DNA of 64,000 nt from Mikania micrantha (lineage: Eukaryota > Streptophyta > Magnoliopsida > Asterales > Asteraceae): contig CM018693.1 of the NCBI GenBank assembly GCA_009363875.1, forward strand, positions 77,984,028 through 78,048,027, given 5' to 3'. Of this stretch, positions 9,071-19,902 are shown in pieces. A program made the translations under genes and the position numbers. Positions within the stretch are counted from its first letter, which is position 1. Each line of letters begins with the position of its first letter. A model generated the notes under the pieces. The model ran no database searches and was not told where the DNA came from. It was given only the letters and a program-made list of their open reading frames with translations.

Positions 9071-11758
9071 TTAATGAGAAACAGGTACCCAAATCATAAC
9101 AGATTTAGGTGTTTTGGTAATAGAAGAAATTCTATCCTTGGGTTTGGGTTTGGGTCTTTCTGGATTAAGCTTAATATGTCTTGTCATGCTTCCACTGCCC
9201 TGGTCAACTGGTTTTATCTTATTTTTGAAAATTCTTTGATTTTGCTTATGAAAACCAAATTGTGTTTTGTTTGATTTCTTATGTCTTTTTGCAGTGGAAG
9301 GTGTCTGAATCACCTTTTGAGAGGTTGCCTTAGGCTTGGAGGATGGTACATTCCTCGCATGTTTGTTAACAGATTTAGCCTTAGGGATGACCTTCTGATT
9401 CTTCCCATAGAAGAAATCAGTAGGTCGGTGCAGACAATGTCTGGCAATGTGGCCTGGTTTCCCACATGCATAACAGCAGACCTTTTGGTGAAATTCAATT
9501 GGGTCAAAGGGCTTTACATCACAGTTACTTTGACTAGAGAAAGAGGTGGGAATATAAGGTTCACAGTTAGGATTTAACAATGAACTTTCCTCTTTGGTAA
9601 CTGTGGGATGAGCCGGTGCAGTCTGTGTTGTTAAAGGAGAGAGAGTTGATTTTATAGCAAATGTTTTCTGAAAATGTTTTGGCATATCATTGATATTAAT
9701 GTTAATTTCATCAAACTTTCTATTAAGATCAATTGTTGGAACAAAAAATGATTTGCTAGTAGATGATGAACAATCTGTGCTCCTCCCTGCACTTCTTTCT
9801 ACCTTCTCCTCCTTTAAACCTGCAACACTTAGTTTTTCTGCACAAACCTCAGAATCATCAGTTATAACAGGGTCAGCTGAAATCACAACTGGTTCGGTGG
9901 GAAAATCACAAGCATAACTAGAATCCAATTCCAAGTCATCAATAGATGTGTTGATTCTTGGCATGCATGAGTAATTTTGGTTAAAAGGTGGTGCACATTC
10001 ACTATACCCAATCCCACTACCCCTCTTTTCCCGAAATCGCATTGATGTCATATTTTCTAAAACTTTGCTTGAATAATCAAATCTTTCACATTTAATTGAT
10101 GATTTAGAAAGTTGAGATTTGACTTGATCCAACTCTAGAGTGAGTTCATCGATTTTTCGTCGAGCCTCTCGATAGTTGGACTCTTTATCACTTAGAAGTT
10201 CTTTTAGCCTTGCCACATCCCGACTCTCGGCTTCAAGTTTCCTTTTAAAAATTCCTTCATTTTTAAGAAATTCTGAGTTAAAGTATTTAAGTTTGTTTAA
10301 TTCTTTGATTAGTGATTCATTGTGCGACCTGTACTTAAATACTTTATTTATGCATGAGGTAGAGCAAAGATTTTCAGTTACCTCCTTTTGCTTGTCGTCT
10401 ACCTCAGCCATGAATGCATGACTCAGAGTCAGTTCCAGTTCCTGCACTTGATCACTCCAATCATAGGAGTCAGTCTCCTGAGTCACCAACGCTTTAGAAG
10501 TGCTAGCGCTTCCTCCAGCAGCTGTATTTCCTGACTTCTCTTCAGGCTTCTTTTCTCCCCCTTCCTTAGCCACCTTTGGCTGCTTACATTCCCTGGCAAA
10601 GTGACCCGGTTGGTCACAGTTGTAGCATCGTAATTTTGACTTATCAAAGCCAAGCTTCTTTCCCGGAGCGTTTCCAAAGCTGTTTCTTCCATATTTCTTG
10701 ATGAACTTCTTTGCTCTGAACACAGCCATTGCCATCTGCCATGAGATATCCATTTCTTCAACATCAGCTGGATTAATCTGCTCTAGATTGTCTTGAGTGA
10801 GATTTGAGGGTGCCAATTCTCCTGCAATAAAAGCATTGTAGCTATTCATGAATCCCTTAAATAGCAGTAGATTCTCTTCACTTTCTGGATTGACTTTAGG
10901 CACTGATCCAGCTTGTCCAGATGACAGAAAAGCAGTCTCAAAAGGAACTCCATGAGAGGAAGGAGGCTGATAATGATGCATTCCTGATGATTGATGATTA
11001 ATTGCTGATAGAAGAGCAGAGTTTTCAGAAGTAGGTGCAATGCCCATTGAGCTGGCATGATTCAGTGCTCTCTGCTTATCATCCATGTCATATGAGTTGA
11101 TGATTGAGATCAGCTCACTTAAAGAAGTCTTGTACATGTCCTTGGTCCTTTTGATAGTTGTACAGTTAGAGTTCCAAGTGTAAGGTAGTGAATTCAACAG
11201 CTTCTTGTTTACCTCTCCTTTAGTCATCTCAATCCCAGAACTAGTCATCTCAGTCATCAGATGAGTGAATCTGTTGAGTTGTGCTTCGAGAGACTCTCCC
11301 TTGATATGATTAAACATGTTGAACCTTTGTCTGAGCATGTCCTTGCGACTCTCTCGCATGTCCTCATTTCCTTCAAATCTTTCAACTAAGGCATTCCAGA
11401 GTTCCTTAGCAGTCTTGTGTTCCTTGAATCCGTGAGCAACATCTGTTGACAAAGCCATTGTGATCGAGGCATATGCCTTTTCATCCTTCTCCATCATGAG
11501 TATATCATTGTCAGTATACAGTTCTGGATCCTTTGGAACGAGAGGACCATTGAGCTCACTCTGGAATGAAGGTACAAAGGGACCTTCTTCAATTGATCTC
11601 CAAAGCTTTGGGTCGGTATACTTGATAAATGACTGAAATCGAAATTTCCAGTCTTGAAAGTTATCTCCTGACACGAGCCTTGGTGGCTTTGTTCCGGTGC
11701 CGATCTCATTGTCAAGACTGAGCAAATTAGACAAATTTGTCAGATTCTTTGTACCCAT
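9071..11758 (-). CDS. gag: Copia-A gag polyprotein (nucleocapsid/capsid), intact
   Basis: An intact 895-codon frame. Residues about 30-230 form the Copia gag (UBN2-type) domain: NFQDWKFRFQSFI, ELWNALVERFEG and KKLLNSLPYTWNS. The first CCHC zinc knuckle, CYNCDQPGHFAREC, is at about residue 378. A long coiled coil (about 490-590, with ESRDVARLKELLSDKE) follows. A second knuckle, CYACGKPGHIARHC, is at about residue 761, and the C-terminus is basic and ends MIWVPVSH. The length is well above the 300-400 residues of ordinary Copia gags and fits Sirevirus. The start follows a motif-rich leader. The protein would package element RNA in cytoplasmic particles. This is the only large undamaged ORF in the element. 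Confidence 0.9.
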   Translation of the reverse strand: MGTKNLTNLSNLLSLDNEIGTGTKPPRLVSGDNFQDWKFRFQSFIKYTDPKLWRSIEEGPFVPSFQSELNGPLVPKDPELYTDNDILMMEKDEKAYASITMALSTDVAHGFKEHKTAKELWNALVERFEGNEDMRESRKDMLRQRFNMFNHIKGESLEAQLNRFTHLMTEMTSSGIEMTKGEVNKKLLNSLPYTWNSNCTTIKRTKDMYKTSLSELISIINSYDMDDKQRALNHASSMGIAPTSENSALLSAINHQSSGMHHYQPPSSHGVPFETAFLSSGQAGSVPKVNPESEENLLLFKGFMNSYNAFIAGELAPSNLTQDNLEQINPADVEEMDISWQMAMAVFRAKKFIKKYGRNSFGNAPGKKLGFDKSKLRCYNCDQPGHFARECKQPKVAKEGGEKKPEEKSGNTAAGGSASTSKALVTQETDSYDWSDQVQELELTLSHAFMAEVDDKQKEVTENLCSTSCINKVFKYRSHNESLIKELNKLKYFNSEFLKNEGIFKRKLEAESRDVARLKELLSDKESNYREARRKIDELTLELDQVKSQLSKSSIKCERFDYSSKVLENMTSMRFREKRGSGIGYSECAPPFNQNYSCMPRINTSIDDLELDSSYACDFPTEPVVISADPVITDDSEVCAEKLSVAGLKEEKVERSAGRSTDCSSSTSKSFFVPTIDLNRKFDEINININDMPKHFQKTFAIKSTLSPLTTQTAPAHPTVTKEESSLLNPNCEPYIPTSFSSQSNCDVKPFDPIEFHQKVCCYACGKPGHIARHCLHRPTDFFYGKNQKVIPKAKSVNKHARNVPSSKPKATSQKVIQTPSTAKRHKKSNKTQFGFHKQNQRIFKNKIKPVDQGSGSMTRHIKLNPERPKPKPKDRISSITKTPKSVMIWVPVSH

Positions 11759-12215
11759 TGTGAGTCTGAAGAATTTCTAAGTGTTGTACACGAATTCCTT
11801 GTATTTCCCTGTAGATGATAGTCAATAAAGCTGCCCGAAGTGAACAACACTCAAAATTCTGGATGTAATCGAAATTTGAGTACACGAAACTGAAGTACAC
11901 GAAACTGTGTACTTGAAATATTTGCTGTATTCGAAACTTTGTGTACTCGAAACTTAATCCTGTACTCGAAATTGATGTTGTACTCGAAACTCTCTGTATT
12001 CGAACTCTAGCTGATCTTCAAACACTCTGCCTATACTCGAAATAGCTGAACTCTAAAAATTTTGAACTCGAAAATACTTAAGAAAAATTTATAAAATTAT
12101 TTCTTAAGATTCAGAGTCCCAAATTTATGCAGTAGCTAGTAGGAGTAAAGAAGAATGATAAAGTTGCAAACTTGCCTAGAAAAGTTGTCACCTTGATGAT
12201 GAAAAGAGCACTCAA
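11759..12215 (-). other. Copia-A gag leader with repeated CGAA motifs
   Basis: Untranslated leader between PBS and gag. It holds at least nine variants of GTACACGAA or GTACTCGAA between 11788 and 12070, spaced 15-40 bases apart. These are related to the U3 palindrome and to the array upstream of ORF3. Confidence 0.8.
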
Positions 12216-12227
12216 GCTCTGATACCA
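12216..12227 (-). other. Copia-A primer-binding site (initiator Met tRNA)
   Basis: The minus strand reads TGGTATCAGAGC, complementary to the 3' end of plant initiator methionine tRNA. It starts two bases after the 5' LTR end (12230). Confidence 0.95.
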
Positions 12228-12229
12228 CT

Positions 12230-12605
12230 TGTAGGTCCTCAAACAGATCAAGATCCAAACTTTATCTCTGTAAACATCATCATTGATCTCTAACAAGTGC
12301 GGAATCCAAGTTAGAAACAAGAAAGCAAGTAGAAAAATGCAAACTTTATAAATATTGCAAAACTTCGAGTACAAGCGCCTCAATACGTCTAGAGAGCGTA
12401 TGCCTCGGGATTCCAACCTAAACCTGTACAAAATGCGTCTATTTATACTAGGCCTAGGTGTACACGAAATCTAAATACACAAAAAGGTTCGAGTACACGA
12501 CCACTTCGTGTACTCGAAATGCTGTACACGAAAATTAAACTGAAATCTGAGATTTGACTCTTCCGTGTTGACTTTGTCAGTCTTCATCGTTCAGCGGGCT
12601 TTACA
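12230..12605 (-). repeat. Copia-A 5' LTR
   Basis: 376 bp, matching 109-484 with no difference that I can see. Its TATAAATA is at 12440-12447 and its U3 hairpin at 12488-12518. The plus-strand right edge CTTTACA abuts the ATTTC duplication at 12606-12610. Confidence 0.95.
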
Positions 12606-15600
12606 ATTTCTCTCATACCCCCGCGAAGAGGTATCCATATTCTTCCTTTAAAGGTTTTCAATCCTCCTTGATCTTTCTCCTCAAATTGTTTTTCAATTCC
12701 AGTTAGCGACTCTTCTATTACATTTTCTTTTGATAAAGCTTCCAGCTGTGCAATTAGAATCTTCTTCTTCAGATCAATTCCCACTGTCATCTTTAAAGCT
12801 TTTACTCTTAACGGAACTACTCTCTCTTTTCGACTTAAAGCGTCCGCTACTACATTAGCCTTTCCGGGATGATAACGGATCTCGCAATCATAGTCACTCA
12901 GAAGTTCTACCCATCTCCTCTGCCGCATATTCAATATTTTCTGATCTAGTATATGTTGTAAGCTTTTATGATCAGTATAGATCACACAATTTGTCCCATA
13001 CAGATAGTGTCTCCATATTTTCAAAGCGAATACCACAGCTCCTAATTCCAGATCGTGTGTTGTGTAGTTTTTCTCATGTGTTTTTAACTGTCATGACGCG
13101 TATGCAATCACCTTCTTTCTTTGCATTAACACACAACCTAGTCCTAATCGAGAAGCGTCGCAGTACACTATAAAATCTTCATTTCCTTCAGGTAAGGATA
13201 AGATTGGTGCACTACACAACTTCTGTTTAAGTGTGTCAAAGGCTTCCTGCTGTTTTTCTCCCCATTCAAATGTCACTTTCTTCTGAGTTAGAGTAGTTAA
13301 GGGTAATGCTAATTTAGAAAAATTTTCTATAAATCTTCTGTAATAACCGGCCAATCCCAGAAATTGTCTTATTTCCGTGGGTGTCCTTGGCGTATCCCAT
13401 TCTTTCACAGCTTCTATTTTTGAAGGGTCTACTTGTATTCCCTGTCCATTGATAATGTGCCCCAAAAATTGTACTTCTCTCATCCAAAATTCACATTTGC
13501 TTAGTTTAGCATATAACTTCTCACTCCTTAATAACTCCAGCATCTTTCGTAGATGCTCCTCGTGGTCCTTCTCATTCTTAGAGTATACCAATATATCATC
13601 AATGAAAACAATTACAAATTTATCCAAGTATGGTTTGCACACACGGTTCATGAGATCCATGAACACCGCAGGTGCATTAGTAAGCCCAAATGGCATTACC
13701 ATAAATTCGTAATGTCCGTAACGCGTCCTAAAGGCTGTTTTTGGGACATCCTCATCTCTAACTTGTAGTTGATGGTATCCGGATCTTAAGTCAATCTTAG
13801 AGAAGTAACTCGCCCCTTGTAACTGATCAAACAGATCATCAATTCTTGGCAGTGGATACCGATTCTTTATTGTAACTTTGTTTAGCTCACGGTAATCGAT
13901 GCACATCCTTAACGTTCCGTCCTTCTTTTTCACAAATAACACTGGGGCTCCCCATGGAGAGAAACTTGGCCTTATAAATCCCTTATCCATTAATTCTTGT
14001 ATCTGCAACACCATTTCTTGCATTTCTGATGGAGCTAAGCGATAGGGTGCTTTAGCTACTGGTGCTGCTCCTGGAATTAGATCAATTCTAAATTCCACTT
14101 GTCTCAGTGGTGGCAATCCTGGCAACTCATCAGGAAATACATCCAAGTATTCTGACACTACTGGTATCTCCTTAGGTATATCATCTTCCTTGTTAGTTAT
14201 CGCATATGCTAAGTAAGCTATGTTACCCTTTTTAAAGTGTTTCTTAGTTTTAGCATACGTTATATTAGGTGGTGTCTTGTGGGGCTTATGTCCTATCATA
14301 ATCAGTTTCTTTTCATCGGCTAAAGGAACTGTCATAGTCTTACGTTCACAGTTGAGTTCTACCTTATTCAGGGTTAACCAATCCATTCCAACTACTACAT
14401 CAAAACTTCCCAAGTCGATAGGTAACAGATCAATCTTAAATTCAAAATCTTCCATAACTAAATCACAATCCTTCAATACCTCTCGTATTTCTATTATTTT
14501 ACCAGTGGCTATTTCTACTTCATATGGTTCTCTTAAACAAACTGCTTTCTTACCAAGTAGAGATCTAAATCTTGTGGATATGAAACTAAAAGTGGCACCT
14601 GTATCAATCAATATACTAGCTACATGTTTGTTTAATAGAAACGTACCGGTTATCAATTCAGGATCCTTTTGGGCTTCAGTAGCAGTGAGCACGAACGCCC
14701 TTCCTGTTGCTTTGGGTGGCTTGTCCCGATTTAGCCTTGGGCATGTATTCCTCAAGTGCCCCGTATCCCCGCATTCGTAACATCTGGTCGTGTCCTTAGC
14801 TTTGCAATCCTTGAGGAGATGTCCTTGCTTTTTACACTTGTAGCAATACTTAGGGTTACATTCCCCCTGATGATGAACCTTGCATTTATCACACCAAGGA
14901 TTAGTTCCTAGGTATAACTTTCTACCAGTTATGGGTACAGTTGTTTCCTTTGCTTTACCAAACTCATTTCTCCTATTCTCAAATCTTTTAAACCTCCGCT
15001 CTCCCTTTCCTTCCATCCTATTGCCCTGCCACTTCCTCTTGTCACCTACGTTTTCTCGGTTTATCTTTCCACACCTTACCATTTCATCCGTGAGTGTTCC
15101 TCCTAACTCCACAGCAGACTGAAAAGTAGAGGGTATAGCAGTCCTGACATACCCTCTTATCTGAGGTGCCAATCCCCAGATATACCTTCCAATCCTTTTA
15201 GTTTCAGGGGTAACTAGATGTGGTACTAACAATGCCAGCTCATTGAACCTATTAATGTATTTGGTATGGTCCAAGTTAATCATCTCATGCACCAGAAACT
15301 CAGCTTCAATTCGTTCCAATTCATTAATTGGACAGAACTTCTCAGTAACCAGATCCTTAAAAGTCTTCCATTTCATGACTTTAATTGTGTTTCGGCCTCT
15401 AGTTTTGACGATGGTATTCCACCATGTCAGTGCAGATCCTTTCAAGGAGTGTGTGGCATACTTGACCTTATTCTCTTCTTTGCAATCACTAATATCTAGA
15501 ACCGACTCCATATCTTCTAGCCATCTAATGGCTCCTACAACGCCATCCTTTCCTTCAAAGTCCTTTGGTTTACATACCATGAAAGTCTTATATGAACATC

Positions 15601-15964
15601 CCTTTCGTTCTTCTGTTTCTGCTTGTTCTCCTTCTGGTCCTTCCCCATCTTGTACGTATCCATCTGGATTCTGAGCATTCATATCAGCCCTGATTTGAGC
15701 TGCTATGGTTGGTATTGCATTCTGTATGTGTCGGGTAATCAGCTCAGCCATCCTGTCATCCGTATTACGGTTTCCCATATTTCTATTAGCATTTGCATTG
15801 GCATTTTGGGGATTCTCTGGATTTTCCAAGCGGTTTACTGAGTCTCCTGGGGGAGGTGGTGGTGGCGGATTCCTTGGGTTCCTTCTTCTTCCGGTTCGAG
15901 GGTTTGTTTGTGCTTCCACATTGGGTTCACCCCGGTTCAATCTCTGACTACGTCTGGGAGGCAT
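12606..15964 (-). pseudogene. Gypsy-A gag-protease-RT-RNase H polyprotein, one stop, split by Copia-A
   Basis: The frame starts at MPPRRSQRLNRGEPN. Gag (residues about 130-300) includes GSALTWWNTIV. Zinc knuckles CYKCKKQGHLLKDC and CYECGDTGHLRNTC lie near residues 373 and 393. Protease has ILIDTGATFSFIS near 451. RT has YPLPRIDDLFDQL, FSKIDLRSGYHQL and the FIDDILVYS active site near 787. RNase H has VYCDASRLGLGC and FALKIWRHYLYGT. A single in-frame TGA follows KVIAYAS at about 13088. A CGA-to-TGA change is likely, because Gypsy-B reads AYASRKL there. After it the frame stays open through ALSRKERV to the Copia-A insertion in integrase. The element was therefore near-intact when disrupted. Confidence 0.92.
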
Positions 15965-16415
15965 TCTATTTCATATGTTTTCACATATAGAGAAAATTAT
16001 TGTCATTAGTCTTTATTGAACAATTAATTAAGTTTTAATATTGTATCATTATCATAGTCAACATATATTAAAGAGAGGACAAAAATATATTTTAGGCAAC
16101 CAATTCAAATCCATAAAATTAAAATCATGCATCCATAATATCCCATAATGTATCATATCATTACATTCATTCATCATGGCAACCAAGCAATAAATCATAG
16201 AAACCAAATTTCTCAATGTTTCAAACCCATTCATTACACAAATAAAAATGTTTCACCATCATGTTTCCAACACACCATCAGGGAAAATATCCCTATCAAT
16301 CCCAATTGTTTCATAATACATCAAAATTTGGGCATGCAATCCCATCAAACATATTGTCTCATAATACATCAAATGACATAATCCATAATGATAAGTAAGA
16401 ATAAAAATCAGTCCC
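15965..16415 (-). other. Gypsy-A spacer between accessory ORF and gag
   Basis: 450 bp of AT-rich sequence with no coding frame that I can support. It has a weak internal repeat of the form cataatacatcaaa (about 16313 and 16360). Confidence 0.5.
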
Positions 16416-17105
16416 CTAAGTCTTCTTCCTACGTAGTGAGTCCCACACAGTTGCGAAGAATCCATTTTTCTTTGTTGCTTGTCGTGCATCGCGGGACTCC
16501 TTCAATTCTTTGCATGTCATCTCCAGTTGCAGGGTGACTGCTCCTATATGCCTTTGGAATTGTTCAGATAGTTGATTTGCCTTCTTCTGCTGCTCAAACA
16601 TGGCAGACCACAGCATGTAGTTCTCTTCTCTCTGTGGGTTGACATCTGCAGCTCTGCTCTTGCTAGGACCTGCCATATCTATCCCATGGCGAGCGGAGTG
16701 CCCTAAATGCATGCTATGACGCGCGGGCTGAACCAGATCAGGCTCTCCCATGGTAGGGTAAAGGGGTCCACTCCTGGGCATGCGAAAAGACATGGAGGCT
16801 CCCGGCCTCGCTCCCATAACAGGTGTGGGTCTCCTAACAGGTCCGTCACTAGGCTCAATACGGGGTAGAGGAGGAGACATAGATCTAGTGCGAGACCTAC
16901 TGGGCGTAGTAGATGCAGCATCATCATACTCCATTGGCTCCGACTCTGATGAAGAGAAGTAGGCATCCTCTGGCAGCGGGCTATAATGTTGAGGGAAGCG
17001 TCTGTGTAGTTCTTCACGTACCGTAGGTGGAAAATCCCTCCTGGCATATACTCTTGGTCGGTTGGACGATCCTCCATTGCTGAGACCCTTTCCTTTAGCG
17101 TCCAT
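16416..17105 (-). CDS. Gypsy-A accessory ORF upstream of gag, unknown function
   Basis: An intact 229-codon frame from an ATG at 17105, between PBS and gag on the coding strand. The N-terminus is MDAKGKGLSNGGSSN. A basic/proline part follows (ARRDFPPTVREELHRRFPQH), then a Ser/Pro/Arg-rich linker with an SSSESEPMEYDD patch. Near the C-terminus is a probable coiled coil (MLWSAMFEQQKKANQLSEQF ... LQLEMTCKELKESRDA), and the tail is basic (LRRKKT). I recognise no domain. Extra ORFs upstream of gag are known in Ogre-type elements, but the pol here is chromovirus-like. It could be an RNA-binding or particle-assembly factor; that is inference only. Confidence 0.6.
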   Translation of the reverse strand: MDAKGKGLSNGGSSNRPRVYARRDFPPTVREELHRRFPQHYSPLPEDAYFSSSESEPMEYDDAASTTPSRSRTRSMSPPLPRIEPSDGPVRRPTPVMGARPGASMSFRMPRSGPLYPTMGEPDLVQPARHSMHLGHSARHGIDMAGPSKSRAADVNPQREENYMLWSAMFEQQKKANQLSEQFQRHIGAVTLQLEMTCKELKESRDARQATKKNGFFATVWDSLRRKKT

Positions 17106-17262
17106 TTCCTGCAATGACTTGTTAGTAACATCACATAATTCAACTTATTATTTAGTCCTAATATATTAATCTCTTCCTCCTAAACATCCTACTCTAAATT
17201 GTCCCTAATCTTACGGTTATAGTCTTAGGTATACTAAGGCACCTCATTCCCTATAACCTTGG

Positions 17263-17274
17263 GCTCTGATACCA
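17263..17274 (-). other. Gypsy-A primer-binding site (initiator Met tRNA)
   Basis: The minus strand reads TGGTATCAGAGC, three bases after the end of the 5' LTR (plus-strand TG at 17278). Confidence 0.93.
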
Positions 17275-17529
17275 ACCTGTCACATCCCAACTCGGGGAAC
17301 TGGGACGCAACGATTGATAAACATAATTTAAACTAGCAAAGCGGAAGCATAGCATAAATATCTCATAGCCCAAAGAAATTTAAACTAAAACATTCAACAA
17401 ATTGTCTAATTTGCCACGCAGGGCTGAATATAACATTATCCATAATTCATAAGCTTGTCTTTAACAACTCCAATTACAAAGCTAGGCTACTCCTAGGAGT
17501 TGTTCCATCCTTCTACTTCTAGCATCAAC

Positions 17530-18045
17530 CTGAAAGACATGCTAAAATACGTCAACTAAAAGTTGGTGAGAACATGAGTTTAATATTAAGACACAACAGT
17601 ACAACATAATGAAGAGTATGTGATAATTCAAAACAATACAACCAACCCTGTGCCATGACCAGGCGTCTGCCTCATACACTGTTAGCCCGTGACATGGCCA
17701 TCCCAATCTACTTCCCATTCCGAGACCCGTTCCTGTCCTCGGTATAAATGTATCATGATGAATATATGCCACAACGGTTATCATTAACCTCAGTGGGGTT
17801 TCAACCCTATTTATATAGGGCCACCCTTTCAGGCCACTATGCGTGGGGGATTCCCCAAGTAGTACTACCCATATACTCACTGGCTCACCATGTGAGTTAA
17901 TGGTTGTATATTATGTTTCATGTCTAGGGGAAGCAATTAATTTGAACGGTACGTTCATTATCACATATAAAGTTAAATAAACAGTTTAGAGCATGCTTTC
18001 AGTATCCCAAAACAGTAAATAGAAAAAGGGATCACATGTACTCAC
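17530..18045 (-). other. Candidate leader intron in Gypsy-A LTR
   Basis: On the minus strand a donor GCACAG|GTGAGTAC (GT at 18045-18044) is followed 516 bp downstream by TTAGCATGTCTTTCAG|G (AG at 17531-17530). The acceptor is preceded by CTCACCAACTTTTAGTTGAC. Both blocks recur in other LTR families of this window in the same order. The size is ordinary for a plant intron. Splicing itself is inferred. Confidence 0.5.
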
Positions 18046-19900
18046 CTGTGCTAGTGATGATACTTGGTTAAACCGACTGATGATTGATTGAAGCTTAGTC
18101 TTGATTGATTCCGTTGCCTAATTTATTTTTAAACTTTTAGCACTTACTCATGCCATAATTATATTAATGTATCACATTGTGCATTTTGTTTAATTGTTCC
18201 AAGTTTTTAAACTTTGTTTTCTTAATATAGCACTTTTGACGGTAGTCATGCATTATTTGGTTATCTATCATAATTCATATTATGTCTTGTATGTATATAG
18301 GTATATGCATAAATATCTTGAATGTTCTTGACTTTTATAAGTCAAATTTGTTGGATAAGTAAATATATTTTTACACAATTTGGCTCTAAAAAAAATAAAT
18401 TTAAAACGCTTTATCAAATAAGTTTTATATTCAATTTTTATCAGTAAAGGGTCTGGGAAAATATTATTTAATCTTTCCCTATTATTATTATGTTTAACCT
18501 CTTGTAAAATTTATTGCTTTTATATGTTTAACATCCTTAAAAATTCACAGATAATAATTCTGGTCACTATAAATTCCGAAAATATTTTTGTAATCTTATA
18601 CTGGTGTTATTAGATTCCTGTAAAATTTTCAGACTTTTTAAAGCTCAATTACTATTTTAAACTGTTTTAAACATCTTAAATACCATTAATATTATAATAA
18701 ATATTTCTCGGTTTCTAAAAATTACATAACTTTTTATCCAGTAAAATAATCATGTCTTTAGGCTACGGTAGAAATTTCATAATTTTTAGAGATCGTTTAC
18801 TAAGTTAAACGATTTTTGCACTATTTAATATATTAAATATCAAATAAATACTTAACAGTCACTAAAAATTACCATATTTTTACTGGAACATGTCGGTATT
18901 ATTAGAATACTGGGAAAAATATTTACTTCATAGTTTTGACAGTACTAATTAAATTCTTATTTTCAGCCTTTATTAACATTTTAAATGGAAAATAATTAGT
19001 TTAAACTATAAATTTTTACTTTCAATATTTTTCCCAGGTCTTATAACTATATTGATACAGATATAAATTGTACTTAGGATTTTTATCACTCAGGAGCTAT
19101 TTTTGATGATTTTATCAAGATTTATAGAGATTTTAATAAATCTATAACTTATTTTCGACATAACAATAAATACTCAAAATTTTTGAGTGTTATTTTAACA
19201 TTATTATGAGCCCATTTTATATACTCATTCTGTCCAGAAAGCTGTAAACATAATTTTTGATATTTTACATACTTATAAGCCTTAGAAATTGGGTTTTTGA
19301 GTCAAAATTACCAATATATCATTTCTATCATCAACACCCAATCTTTTATATAATATTTCCAACAATATCATCACAACTAAACCTGCTCAAAATTTCGTGA
19401 TACATACATTAGCATTTTAAGGTTGTATTTACCATTTTTACATACTTGCATGCATAGATATTACACTTTTTAAGAGGTAAAATCATACCCTTGTGTTAAG
19501 ACATATAGAAGGTATAGAATGGATTTAGAGTTTATTGAAGATATAAAACGGAAGTGATGGTTCTTCAAACTCAAGAACTTACACATGCAAGACTTGCATG
19601 TGTAGACATGATTCAAGATACTCGTCCCCATGGATTTTAAAAAGGATTATCATTAAATTAGAAGTCGATTCCTTGGATGTGTAAGGGTTAGTATAACAAA
19701 AGAAATGATTTTTGTTTAGAGAATGCCAAATTTTCGCACATGCATGTACATGCATGTGTGTTTTTCGCAACCCAGATGTTCTTGGTCACCATTTAAACGA
19801 TTTAGAGTATCAAAGAAAAGAGTTTTAGGGCTGTTTACGAGTTGTAGGGGAAAAGAGTAGATAGAATGCATTTTTAAGAACTCGAAATCCTTCTACGCAT

Positions 19901-19902
19901 AC
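19901..19902 (-). promoter_or_regulatory. Second candidate splice donor in Gypsy-A LTR
   Basis: The minus strand reads CTCCAAG|GTATGCG about 200-300 bases downstream of the TA-rich putative promoter (20225-20260). GAG or AAG followed by GTA occurs in the corresponding position of D1 (22263), LTR-A (25860), LTR-B (29440) and the Gypsy-B LTR (37183). It could begin a first leader intron. This is weaker than the 18045 donor. Confidence 0.3.

Larger units (their letters stand above)
109..12605 (-). mobile_element. Copia-A: Sirevirus-like Ty1/copia retrotransposon, recent insertion
   Basis: This is a complete 12,497-bp element in the minus orientation: 5' LTR 12230-12605, PBS 12216-12227, gag 9071-11758, pol 5570-9066, a 2-kb spacer, ORF3 507-3593, PPT 485-494 and 3' LTR 109-484. 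Integrase precedes RT, which is the Copia order. The large gag with two zinc knuckles and a coiled coil, and the extra ORF after pol, point to the Sirevirus (SIRE/Maximus) lineage. The LTRs are the same length (376 bp) and appear identical by eye, so insertion is very recent. Pol and ORF3 nevertheless carry frameshifts, so this copy is probably not autonomous unless those are assembly errors. Confidence 0.95.

Noticed and set aside
12216..12227. tRNA-like sequence next to LTRs (also 17263 and 41165)
   Set aside because: Only 12 bases complementary to tRNA-iMet; these are primer-binding sites, not tRNA genes.
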